DNA of 64,000 bases from Takakia lepidozioides (taxonomy: Eukaryota > Streptophyta > Takakiopsida > Takakiales > Takakiaceae): positions 30,752,001-30,816,000 of the forward strand of contig CM060731.1 of assembly GCA_030704615.1 (NCBI GenBank). Direction: 5' to 3'. Under the pieces are notes generated by a model. The model saw only the letters and a program-made list of their open reading frames with translations, was not told the origin of the DNA and made no database searches. Below, in pieces: positions 1 through 10,649 of the stretch (the stretch's first letter is position 1; every line of letters begins with the position of its first letter). The translations under genes were made by a program, and so were the position numbers.

Positions 1-941
1 TTTAAGACTATCTTTCACTAGTTTAAGAGGCCCCAAAAACACAATAAAAGAAGAACAGACTCCTCTTGTTCTTCAATCTAGTCTCATTTCCTTGTTTTGG
101 CCTCTTGCTTGTGTAGTTAGTTTTGAGCTTGAGGAGCTAGTTCCTAGAGAGTTGAGCTTGGTGGCTCTCTAGTATTAGAAGCAAGCATATTGAGAGCAGG
201 ATAGTCCTAGCTCAAGGCCTTGTGGCCATTTGAGGCAAGAAGTAGAGGAAGCGCTCCATGAAGTGGGAGACTCGAGGACGAGTAGGAGTGTCGGAGGAGG
301 ACCAAGCTTGAGTACCATTCTACCGAGCGATTTAGTGCATCCCAAGCACCATTTGTTTCAGAGGGTGACTTATCATACATTCTTGACCTTTGAATTCATT
401 AATTTCATTTGTTGTTCAAGCTTTGTCCAAGGAAAAGACCTTATAAGCATTGTTTGCTAGAAATCTATAAAAACTAACCCTCTTTCAAAGAGGATGTGTG
501 TGCATCTCTATGTACATGTGTGAAGAGCACAGGTGTGAAACCCCAGGAGACAGGGCCTTAGGAATCTAACCCAATTACGTCATGGAAGTGAGGGTAGATG
601 TCCATTATTATGTTTAAGGAGAGGGCGAGCTTGCATGAAGTGGCGAAGCTCTTGTCAAATTTCTCTTTCTAGCTTAGTGACGATGGCCATATTGCATGAG
701 ATGGCGAAGCTATCGCCAAAATTTCCATATTATTAAGATCATATCTATGATTCATAAGCCCCATGGCCATAGAGGACCATGGGAGGCGTTGCTAACTAAC
801 TTATAAGTGGTTAAGCTTTTTTGTAGAGGGCTGCCAAAAAGGGCAGAGCCCAGCACTTAAGTGTCGGCGCCTTAGGCGCCTTTGGGTTGGAGGTCAACCA
901 AGGAGGTTGCCTAGAATCGCCATGGAGTGGCACATCTAACA
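1..941. mobile_element. Probable terminal part of an LTR retrotransposon
   Basis: Homology between the two element copies stops at about 941, inside gene D. The flanking sequence ends ...ATCTAACA on the plus strand, which read inward on the minus strand is TGTTAGAT, the usual TG...CA form of an LTR edge. No protein domain is visible; short open frames here look like chance. The other LTR edge and the rest of gene D would lie left of the window, so neither a target duplication nor a second LTR can be checked. An alternative is a simple truncation of the element against unrelated DNA. Confidence 0.35.
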
Positions 942-1470
942 CGGGTGGCACGACCTGGGAAAATCGGAATCGAGGATGCGCAGGAGCCACGGACTCCTCA
1001 GACCAAGATCGTCACCCCGCTCGAAGGCATAGTGGCCTAGGATATACTCAAAAGCCACCAATGTTTCCACAATCGAACCAGTATCTTCTGTGTAATCTGT
1101 GTACCAGATAACAATGTCTCCCGATGTGGCCGAATACATTGCATAATCGATGCCTCCAAATGGGCAGTCGTCCCGGTTCCGGAAGCACGACATCCTTGCA
1201 AAGAAGGACCTGAGGACGACTTGGATGCAGATGACAATGACCTTGCGGACAGCTACGAAGCCCTTAGATTTTGGAAATGATGCGAAGCGGAAGAGCAGTC
1301 CGGCCTCCAATAATGGAGCATCTGGGTCCCACGTACCCACCGACGGAGGTGGAACGTGTTCATCACGCCGGCGGTGGATGAACCCATACATCTTTCTCAT
1401 CAACAAGTTATAGTTTGAGATCTGCCACCGAAGTCCATCCCCCCGGATGGAAATTCGGCGCCGCATTTAC
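942..1470 (-). pseudogene. Gene D, copy 1, 3' end cut off
   Basis: Counterpart of the complete gene D at 40840-41694. It begins at about 1470 with the segment containing GLRWQISNYNLLMRKMYGF and continues with MSCFRNRDDCPFGGIDYAMY. The match is lost after the HPC residues at about 942, where the LTR-like sequence starts, so roughly the last 100 residues are missing. The product is unknown; it is a paralogue of gene C next door, which runs in the opposite direction. Confidence 0.5.
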
Positions 1471-1748
1471 ATCGAAGAGGGGATGGACTTCGTCGTGTCC
1501 AGTGGCTATCGGCCCACCTGGCAGTGAGTGCCCATAGTTTGCATGGTAGGGTAGGAAACTGAAACGGATACATTCATGAAGCAGCCAATCTTCATCGGTC
1601 CAGGATCCTGTAGGGGGAAATTTAAATGTGCCCTGGAGTGTTTGTGAGGAATTGCAGCGTTAGCTTGAACTTTTTCCAGCCACCGCGCTGCTCCTCCTCC
1701 ATCCGGGAGCTGCTGTCATTGAGCGTACTCCGCTACTCTTTTTCAAGG

Positions 1749-2327
1749 ATGTCGTGCCGCCGAAATCCAGCCGACTGCCCTTATCATGGCCACGATTATG
1801 CTATGTTCAAACCAGAATCAGGAGACATCATTGTCTGGCTCTCTGTTTTCACAGACGCTGCTGGAATCAAGCAAGAGTCTTTGCGCGCAATGGAGTATCT
1901 GGAGGGCTATTACTGCTTTGAGCGAGGTGAGGGCGAGGGTCAATGCGGTCCGTGGGTCCTGAAAATTGTTGACCTCGATATACCAAGCTGGAAAGGGATG
2001 CCGGACAGATCACGCACGGCCTCGCTTTGGCGCTGGAACTGCTGCCAGTGGACCAGGGAGGACGGCACCGGGAAAAACTATATACATGCAGATCACTCCG
2101 CTCTTCCAGTGTATGGAGACATTCGGCTGAGTTGCGAAGACGAATCGCACGGGCACATGAGGCCCACAGTGACCTTGTCAATGTATGATGGTGGTATCAT
2201 TGATGGACATGACATTGTCGTCGGTTCCAGCAAGGGCAGCAGAACGACCGAATTGCAGTTTACCTCGAGGTGCCGCAGCAGTGATGAGCTTGTTTTGAGG
2301 GGTATCAAAGTTCCGTCGACTTGGTGA
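1749..2327 (+). CDS. Gene C, element-encoded protein of unknown function
   Basis: About 192 residues if translation starts at the ATG of MSCRRNPADCPYHGHDYAMF; that ATG directly follows a pyrimidine-rich CTCTTTTTCAAG, so an upstream exon is likely and the true start is unsure. It is clearly related to gene D: shared elements in order are MSC...N..DCP..G.DYAM, SGDI..W, EY..G.Y.FERG, a tryptophan- and cysteine-rich RWNCC.WT, YGDIR, DGG.I.G.DIVV and ELVLR...VP. I recognise no known domain. The pair sits at the element's outer end in divergent orientation. Copy 2 of gene C is broken by a 2.3-kb insertion near its last codons. Confidence 0.5.
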   Translation: MSCRRNPADCPYHGHDYAMFKPESGDIIVWLSVFTDAAGIKQESLRAMEYLEGYYCFERGEGEGQCGPWVLKIVDLDIPSWKGMPDRSRTASLWRWNCCQWTREDGTGKNYIHADHSALPVYGDIRLSCEDESHGHMRPTVTLSMYDGGIIDGHDIVVGSSKGSRTTELQFTSRCRSSDELVLRGIKVPSTW

Positions 2328-2583
2328 AGCCCATGTAGAAGGAGGAAGGGCTTAGTTTTGTCTGCAGTTGGTAAATGTGAGACATTGTGTCCAATCAATA
2401 AATCCATCGTACCTCACTTCTGTATGATTGTGTTTCATTCTGTTGAATAACTCTCGGAATTGGCCCACTGTTTACAATTTGATGTCTCATTTCTACAATG
2501 TGTCTGTCCGGATGAATATAGCAGAGTAACCGGTATGTGAGTCATGTGTCAAGAATATACCAGAGTAACGCCATGTCGGACAT

Positions 2584-3318
2584 TGAAATGCGGCACCGCA
2601 TTTCCATGTCGGCATCGAAATGCGGTGGCGCATTTCCATGTCGGGATCGAAATGCGGTGCATCATTTCCGTCCAGGTACACGAAATACCAACACGGGTCT
2701 ATAAATTGGACAGACAACGAGGTTGGCATTGCAAATGCGGCGACGCATTTCCAGCTTGGCAATGGAAACTTCTTTTTGGACAAGGGAATGCGGTGCCGCA
2801 TTTCCGTCCAACACTTCGAAAAGTGTGACATTTCGACCAGCGCGATGGAATGCGTTACCGCATTTCCGTGAGAGGGTCTGCAAATGGACAAATTGCGATG
2901 TCCGTTCTGGAAATGCGGCGCCGCATTTCCATGTCGGTCATCGACTTTTTTTTTACAATGGAATGCGGTGCCAATTTTTGCTGATGGGCCTGCAGTTCGA
3001 ACAACGACCATCCCCAATATGGAAATGCGGCACCGCATTTCCAATTCCGCCATCTCGACCTCCTTGTTCGACCTCCTTGTTCGACCTCTGTAAGCGTGGT
3101 GGCATCCATGCAATGAGCGGGAGAGGCCAAAACTAGCGTGTGGACAAAGGAAATTTTGGAAATGCGGCACCGCATTTCCAATCGGCCGATTACTTTTTAC
3201 TATGCCAACATTGAAATGGAAAATTTAGTCCCTCCCCTGTTTTGGAAATGCGGTGCCGCATTTCCAAAAGAGGTTCTTAGAGTTGCCAAAATTTTGGAAA
3301 TGCGGTGCCCCATTTCTG
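2584..3318. repeat. Palindrome cluster between genes C and B
   Basis: About a dozen copies of the palindrome AAATGCGG-YR-CCGCATTT, centred near 2594, 2626, 2658, 2741, 2794, 2856, 2919, 2969 (degenerate), 3031, 3168, 3254 and 3306. Spacing is irregular (32 to 137 bp), unlike the strict array at 9008-10533. The cluster lies between the convergent 3' ends of genes C and B. Several copies are preceded or followed by one extra G or C, making perfect 22-bp inverted repeats. Long open frames through it result from the repeats and are not genes. Confidence 0.9.
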
Positions 3319-3453
3319 ATTTTGGGAGCGTCGTGGTTTGGGCGATTGTGTGGCTGGAATGCACACTGGAGAGGGGTCACGAATGTCGGGCAGAATTTCC
3401 TTTATATACTTTGGAAGAGAATTTACATTTACAGAGACTTCATTAAAATTCTA

Positions 3454-6400
3454 TTAATCTTGAAAATCATCCGAATCCTCATCCCGTTCTAGACTGTCCT
3501 GCTCCGCCTCCACCCCCTCAGTGCCTTTCTCATCTCCAGCGGACTGCTCGTTGGCCAGGCTTTCGAAAATCCCATCTTCCCCTTGCGGAACTGTCCATCT
3601 CACCTCCGTTGGGTCGTCTTCCTCCCTGTCTGCGTCGCTCTCATCCGCTGAATCACATATGTACTTTCGTACCCGTCTACCTGTCTGAGCTGCTGCCAAC
3701 TCTTTCCTTATCCTTCTGTCCTCCCTAGCCCTCTCCAAAATCTGCTCTACTTTACTGGGATTCTCACTTCTTCTAATCGTTGTATTTGCGAGTTTAGCTG
3801 CATAACTAGGAAGGGAGTAGTCCCTCACCGGGCTCGTCATGAAGTCGGCCCTCGCAAAGAACGGGACATTCTTCCTGGCAGGAAGTGTAGGCCCTACATG
3901 TTTCGACCCGGACCCTGCAATCCTGCACATGACAATCATCAACGAGACTAATGAGAACCACAGTCCAGAAATTGTTTGACAAAAATGACCCAGAAGGCTT
4001 TGCAAACTTACAATGTTTGCACTCACTCGTATTCCGGGTTCTCCTCCGCATCAATGTCCACTGTGTCTTCCTCGGACTCCGACGAATCCGAGGAGACTTC
4101 CGCTCTGTCGGGAGCCTTAACATTCCGTTGCAGCCCTTCCAGATGGGATCCCCACACGGATGAATCCTCCTCGTAGGCAAAGAGGTGCCGGTCGGAAAAC
4201 CGCCCAGCCCACATTGAGGCACCTGTTACAATGCCATCCACACATTACCACATGGCGCTTCAGATGTTGCGAACTACATCCTAACGAGAATTTGCAGAAC
4301 AGCATAGATCAAGATTCTGCATACCTGTCCCACAGATGAGGTCGAGCACTGTGCCCTCCACGTCTGTGCATGTCTCCATAATTGTCTGAATGAAGGCAGG
4401 GCTCCGAGTCCGTGAGTACCGCAGGGGTTCCGTTGAAGTGAGGCTATGAGGGAGAAGTTCCTTGGGAACGTTGTTGAACAGAACGTCGTAATCGAGGGGT
4501 CGCAGTTCGGGTCAACCTTTCCTCCCTCCTTCCGGAAAGCAAAGGTGGAGTTCTCCTTCACAAAGCAGTATGCATCGAACTGCTTCGTCTGCATACACAG
4601 GGGGGAACGATTAGAAACCGAATGCGGCACCGCATTTGAAAACACCCAAGCAAATGAATGGACGAGTGCCAGTGTCGTAATCACCTTCTTCCCTTCCGAC
4701 CGAAGGCCCAGTGTGTTGATGCACGTCCACTTCTTTTTCAGAATCGGGACGGCGCTCTTGCGGGTCCACTTCGCAATTCCTGTCTGAGTGTTTTTTCCTC
4801 TGCTCGCCAGGACAACCACACAGCCTCTGTCGTCCAACACCATGCGGGCAAGCCCGAATCCTTTCTTCCAAAAGTCCTCCGAGTACCTGTCCAAGATGGC
4901 AAAGCTTGCAGTCCTTCCACAGGCTCTCCGTCCGGAATATCCAAGATGATCATATCGCAAGACCACTCGGTGGCATTTCCGCCCCTCCTACAATCCTTGT
5001 CTGCACACACCCTCTCAAAGAACGAGACCATATTCTGAAATCCTGGGGTGTCGGAAGGCTCTTCGGCAGTCGCCTTCTTCAGTGCTCTGCCCTTCAGACC
5101 CTCCATGGTCTTCATGTATGCCAACTTGGCTGCCCGTCCATCCAAAGCCGCCAAGAAACTCTCATTTACACACTGGACTACTGTTTCGGGAGCCACTTTC
5201 GGCCTCTTCATTTCCACCGGCTCGAAAGGGTGCCCCCCTGGGGGGTTGAAGAGTGCCTTCTTTGCCGAGCCAGTTCTCGTGCCTCTCGTGACAACGGTGG
5301 GCACAGGGGAGGCAGCCTGCGTTTGGGGGGGTGGGCTGGTTGCAAAGTCTCCATCGGAGTCCTCTTCCTCACCCTCTTCCTGAACAGGCTGTTTCTGCTT
5401 CTTCGTTTTGGCGGGTGTCACAACAGCTGCTCCTTGCTGGCGAGTCCTCTTCTTCGACCCCTTCTGTTGGGCCTGCACAGCTGCATCCACCGTCTTTTGT
5501 GCCATCTCAGCTGCCTTTCTGGATTCTTCCAGAGCAGCAGATTCCTTTGCCGACTTTGGCCCAGCAGGGACACGTCTTTCCTTTCTCTTCTCTTCTGCCA
5601 AGGCGTGCAGATCTTTCTCAGACTCGTCAACAATACCGCCAGACATGTCCAGGTACCACGGGCATCCAACGAGATGCGCGGGATGCCATTGTTTCTGCAT
5701 CTCGGGTGTGTAGACACAGCTTGGGCCCGCCACGGTCCAAGCCATGAAGAACGGGGGCTCTTGAGCCAGGGCCCCTGTCTGAAGGAGCACGTATTTCATA
5801 TACCTGCAAGGCAGTCAGCATGCGTGAGCAAAAGTTGAGACCAACCTACTCGCAGAGTGCCACCAAAACATAAAATGCGAATGCGGTGCCGCATTTCCGA
5901 GACAAACCTCGTAACCAGGCTTCGCATACAAGGGCAGCTGTGCTTCACCTGTAAACAATTCGCATTGCAGCTTTCCCCGCTCCCTCCTGATGTGTAAACT
6001 CCACGCTCCTTCTTGCTGTCTGTAGCTCTCTGGCGAAAAGGTTGTCCTTGTACGCACATCTGAAACGTGTCACGTAGTCTTCCAATGTCTGTGTTCCATC
6101 CCATTTGACGTACAAGCCGAACAAATTTGTGTGCATTACGACTTGCTCCTTCGCATTCGACATTACCTGCGATTCCCAAATGCATTGTCACGTAGCAGTT
6201 CAGGGAATTCATTTCAGAAAAGCAAATCTGGGGAAGTACCTTGAATTACCTGGAACCACCAAGTCATACGGTTGAGCCACACATCCACTGCAGGGTCGGA
6301 AACTTCGAGTGGAAAAGACCACATTGTCCTTATGCTCTCGGATGCATTCCAGATCGACAGCCACCGTGTCTGCCATTTCCGATCCAATGTCAGGAGCTGG

Positions 6401-8659
6401 AAGAGAGTGGCTATTGCTAGGAAGGAACTTCAGTGCATTGAAACCTCACCTTCTCTTTCGCCTCCACACATGCCGTTGAGAGGTGATGCAGTTTCTCCAA
6501 TTGCATGGTCGGCTGCATGGCCCGAGAATAGTGTTTTGCAATCTCGGGGATGAAGTCCTTTCCAAGTGCCGGATCTGCAATTGCCACCAGCTTCACAAGC
6601 TTTGACTTGTATTTGGTTCTGGACTTGACACCGGCTTCCTTCAAGTGCTCAGTCAATGACTGCAACGTTTTGACCTGCCCCTCACTTTCCATGAAGAAGC
6701 GTTTGGCATGGGCCAAATCCAGCTTGATGTTTGACTGCCAACAAAAACATGCAGAAGCGTTACATTCGATTCATGTGGAAAGATTACTGGAAATTGGGGA
6801 AGGATGAGCAGAGGGAAATTGGAGGACGACTTACTTCGTATATCACCTCCACCATTCCATCCATAGTGAGACGATACCATGTCCGGTCTGTTTTTGCAAC
6901 GGCTTTCTGAATGAGCTCGGGCTCCAGCATTTCCGCAAACATCTGCGGATCAGTGAGACCAGTTTTCCTCACCCTGTACAGCATATGTGCCATGTGGGTA
7001 TGCACGTACGCATTCTCAGTGACCCTGCAAGGCACACTCTCCAGTTCAGTACACGGAAGCACGGAAACAAACCAGAATGGAAACCGAAATGCGGCACCGC
7101 ATTTCGAACGTGCTAGGGAGGGTATGAGTATCTTACGAGTTGAGGTCCGCCATGGCATTCTTGAGCAGGGAGGAGTCTGCCGCCTTCACCTTCAGGATGA
7201 CACACTCCACCATGTAATGCCAGCCAATGTGCTTGGCATGGTTCTGCTTGATGTACTCCCACCAGGCGAGAAGTCGGTGATTCCCGTCCCACACAAAGAA
7301 CATTTTACCAGACATATGGCCGAAGTCTGGATCACCCTTCAGCGTCGCCTCGAATTCGTCGTTGCGAGTGTGCCAGTGGGTATCCCACGTTGACAATTCA
7401 TCGGCAGTGGGTCCACGAGTTTCGCCGTCCTCATTCTCAATGGAAACGTAAAACGCTGCCGATCCCAGACGGTACCCTTCTCGAAATGCGAACTTCAGCT
7501 TATCCACATCTCCGGGAAGGGCCTGCCTGACGATGGGAAGGGAGACCATGCGACAGAGTGGGATTCGAAGAGTCCGCTGGAATACCCTGCTGCCCAGAAC
7601 TCTGCCAATGCTACTGTGTGTCTCCTCCAACATTTTATCCGCTGCACTTTTGAAATCCTCCGGAGACATGTCTGTAGGTGCCGGTAGTGGCTGAGCAGCT
7701 GGAGCATCCTCAACTGGAGCTGCACTCTGGGGCCTGTCTGCGGGCAATTCTGCCATTGCAGAGGCCTCCTCCGGGCCTGCTTGCTCATCGGTGGTGAGGT
7801 CTTGCTGCGAACGTTGAGCGGCAGCACCCTCCTCCGGTACCAAATCGAGATCAACGGTCGATCCCATTGCCTTCGCTGCAGCAGAGTCGGCCCCAACATC
7901 TGCAGGCGGGAAATCCTCCAGGAACTGAGCTTCAGCTCGTGGAAGCGGTTTTGCGGGAGATTGTTCGGCCGTCGCCCTGATTGCCTTCTGCTTCCTCATC
8001 CTTGCAGGTGAAGGTGTCTGCTGCAATTGAATCTGTTTTTTACCCTGCTGCTTCATTCGCGTTGGGGGGGGGTGAATCGGCCTGAGCCGGTTCAGAAGCC
8101 AGTAGAGGACGGGCTGCTTCTTCTTCGACTTTGCTGGAGAAGGGCCCGACCCCTGCTGGCGATTCTCCATGACCGAAGAACGCGAGTCGATCTCTGGGGC
8201 TTTGAACTTGCCCTTCGAAGCCGCGTCTTTGAATCGCACAGGGCTAGGCCCGGCAGGAATACCCGCGCTCGGGGATCGGGTGGGTGTACGTGCTGCAGCT
8301 AGCTCCTCGGACTCTTCCTGCGGCTCTTCGGATTCCTGCGATCCCTCCAGCACGTCCACCTTTCCTGTTAGGCATGCAAACATGTTCTGCATTCAAGTCT
8401 CCTAGCATTCAGTCTAAGAATTACAGAAGCAAAATGGGGGGTTCGGTGCTCGATCAGCTGCGCGCAGCCCGATCGCATGGAGCTCTCACTGGTGGCTGGG
8501 TTGCCTGAGTGGCCTGCTGCTCGGAGATGGCAATCTCCTCCTGTAGACGCATCTGCTTCCTCCCCTTCGGCATTGGCCTACGTCCGAAGTATAATTTTCG
8601 GAGCTTGCGACGAGGTCTCCTGTCTGGTGCACGAACTCCCCCCTCTCAGGTTCGAGCAT
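3454..8659 (-). CDS. Gene B: ParB-like plus DNA methyltransferase-like protein
   Basis: Ten exons by consensus splice sites, joining to about 1440 residues: 8659-8490, 8386-7137, 7024-6835, 6734-6450, 6410-6250, 6166-5949, 5803-4685, 4588-4326, 4222-4027, 3922-3454. Exon 1 is basic. Exon 2 starts with a long acidic, proline/alanine-rich region and ends in a ParB-like domain (IPLCRMVSLPIVRQALPGD ... FFVWDGNHRLLAWWEYI). Exon 7 has a lysine-rich linker and then a permuted methyltransferase-like fold: CDMIILDIPDG where motif IV (DPPY) is expected, then GCVVVLAS. Exons 8-9 carry motif I, TVLDLICGTGAS, with EED after it. Exon 10 is an acidic tail. ParB-methylase fusions are known in bacteria and phages. 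Lesions: a short G-run in exon 1, one lost base near 4890 and another near 4525. The DPPY motif is degenerate, so activity is doubtful. Confidence 0.75.
4619..4638. repeat. Intronic palindrome in gene B (intron 7)
   Basis: One copy of the GCGG-CA-CCGC palindrome lies in the intron between the exons ending at 4685 and starting at 4588 (centre about 4629). The equivalent intron in copy 2 (near 35410-35430) has a mutated version. Confidence 0.8.
5879..5899. repeat. Intronic palindrome in gene B (intron 6)
   Basis: One AATGCGG-TG-CCGCATT palindrome inside the intron 5948-5804 of gene B. The copy-2 intron (near 34155-34175) carries the same site with CA in the centre. Confidence 0.8.
7085..7106. 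repeat. Intronic palindrome in gene B (intron 2)
   Basis: A palindrome that is perfect except for its central CA pair (CGAAATGCGG-CA-CCGCATTTCG) lies in the intron between the ParB-like exon (ends 7137) and the next exon (starts 7024). It is conserved at 29905-29926 in copy 2. Confidence 0.85.
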
Positions 8660-9007
8660 AAGAAGAACAGAGAGAGGGAAAAGGGGCAAAGAGTGCAGAT
8701 GGAAAGGGCGCGAGAGGGGTGACTGAGGAGACACGACAAAAGTAGATGAAACGGCGGTGATGCACCACTTGGGTTCGAAAAGGTTGGACGAAAGTGTCTC
8801 CTCGTGGAGTTTGCGTCATTACGAAATTCGAATCGTTCAGGGTACGCCTGCCGTCCGAAAAACAAACATCATTATCCAACGGTCAGGCCGCGCCGCCTCA
8901 TGCCCCTTCAGTCAGATAGAGTGCCGACATGTGCAGCAATTCCGTTGCTCCACGTGTTCACATTTCAAGGCATTTCCGTCCCAGCGTCTGATGAGTTGGA
9001 GTGAAAA
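8660..9007. other. Gene B upstream region
   Basis: About 350 bp between the first gene-B ATG and the palindrome array. It is the same in both copies (31471-31818). I see no clear TATA box or coding exon. By position it should contain the gene B promoter, but nothing in the sequence proves it. Confidence 0.3.
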
Positions 9008-10533
9008 TGCGAATGCGGCGCCGCATTTCCGTTAAGTACCATCACGAAGCTACACATCCGTACTTGTTGGAAGAAAATGCGGCACCGCATTTCCGTTCCA
9101 CCTTCACATACCTTAGTTGTTGAACGGAAATACGGTGCCGCATTTCCGTCCCACAGCTCCATGTATGAGATACAAAAGGAAATGCGGCGCCGCATTTCCG
9201 TTCTGGAATGTCGAAAGGTGCGATTCGGACGGAAATGAGGCACAACATTTCAGTTCCCGTGGTTCATGATTTTCAATGTGAACGGAAATGCGGTACCGCA
9301 TTTCCGTTCCCCCTTCACATACGTTAGTTGATGAACGGAAATGTCGTGCCACATTTCCGTTCGGGAAAGTATAGAGGTCTCACATGGATGGAAATGCGGC
9401 ACCACATTTCCGTACCACAGCTCCAGGCCCCATATACAAAACGGAAATGCGGCGCCGCATTTCCGTTCTAGAATGTCGGAAGGTGCGACTCGGACGGAAA
9501 TGCGGTGCCGCATTTCTGTTCCCGTTGCGCACGATTTTCAGTCAGAACGGAAATGCGGTACCGCATTTCCGTTCTGTAGAGTATTAACGTCTGACGCTGG
9601 CGGAAATGCTGTGCCGCATTTTCGTTCCACAGCTCCATGCCTCACATACAAAACGGAAATGCGGCGCCGCATTTCCGTTTTGGAATGTCGGAAGGTGCGA
9701 CTCCGACGGAAATGCGGTACCGCATTTCAGTTCCGATAATTCAGGATATTTCATCAGAACGGAAATGCGGTGCCGCATTTCCGTTCTGGAATGTTGGGAG
9801 GTGCGACTCGGATGGAAATGCGCTGCCGCATTTCAGTTCCGATGGTTCACGATTTTCAGTCAGAACGGAAATGCGGTACCGCATTTCCGTTCTGGATAGT
9901 ATGAATGTCTCAAGCGGTCGGAATTGCGCTATCTCAAGCGGTCGGAATCGCACTCGGCTCCATGCATCAGATACAAAATGGAAATGCGGCGCCGCATTTC
10001 CGTTCTGGAATGTCGGAAAGTGCGACTCCGACAGAAATGCGGTGCCGCATTTCTGTTCCCGTTGTTCATAATTCTCAATCAGAACGAAAATGCGGTACCG
10101 CATTTCCGTTCCACCTTCACATACCGTGCTTGTTGGATGGAAATGCGGTACCGCATTTCCGTTATGGAGAGTATGAATGTCTTTTAAGGACGGAAATGTG
10201 CTGCAGCATTTCTATCCCTCAGCTCCATGCATCAGATACAAAATGGAAATGCGGCGCCGCATTTCCGTTCTGGAATGTCGGAAAAGTGCGACTCGGACGG
10301 AAATGCGGTGCCGCATTTCTGTTCCCGTTGTTCATAATTCTCAATCAGAACGGAAATGCGGTACCGCATTTCCGTTCCACCTTCACATACCGTGCTTGCT
10401 GGATGGAAATGCGTTACCGCATATCCGTTCTGGAGAGTATAAAGGTTTCCCCCGGACGGAAACTCGGTGCCGCATTTCCGTCGCTCTGGTGCATGACCAA
10501 GAAACAATACGGAAATGCGGCGCCGTATTTCCG
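9008..10533. repeat. 53-bp array of 28 palindromes
   Basis: Twenty-eight sites of the form AAATGCGG-YR-CCGCATTT, usually flanked by GG/CC or CGG/CCG, with centres from 9019.5 to 10521.5. Of 27 centre-to-centre distances, 21 are exactly 53 bp, four are 52 or 54, the first is 64 and one is 113 (9877.5 to 9990.5, where the intervening sites have decayed). Spacers fall into five types, marked by GAATGTCGGAAGGTGCGACT (a), GTTCACGATTTTCAGTCAGA (b), CCTTCACATACCGTGCTTG (e), AGAGTATGAATGTCT (c) and AGCTCCATGCATCAGATAC (d). They recur in the order a-b-(e)-c-d, a higher-order repeat of four or five units. The site after d is always centred on CG; the site after b is TA in five of six cases. It lies upstream of gene B. 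Confidence 0.95.
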
Positions 10534-10649
10534 TCCACCAGCAATCGAAAGAATCACTCGGGACGGGAAATCTGGAACCTCAATGGGTTGCATTGTTCCG
10601 AAACAACATTGCGGCCAGTCTTGATGAGCACAACTTGGTTGTCTGACCG

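Noticed and set aside
9008-10533. CRISPR-like appearance: short repeats with regular spacers
   Set aside because: The repeats are palindromes in a eukaryotic intron-containing context, the spacers fall into five recurring types, and there are no cas genes.
9300-10620. Many long open frames through the palindrome arrays, with repeated RRISV and KCGTAFPF peptides
   Set aside because: They appear on both strands because the repeat lacks stop codons. They are translations of the palindrome, not proteins.
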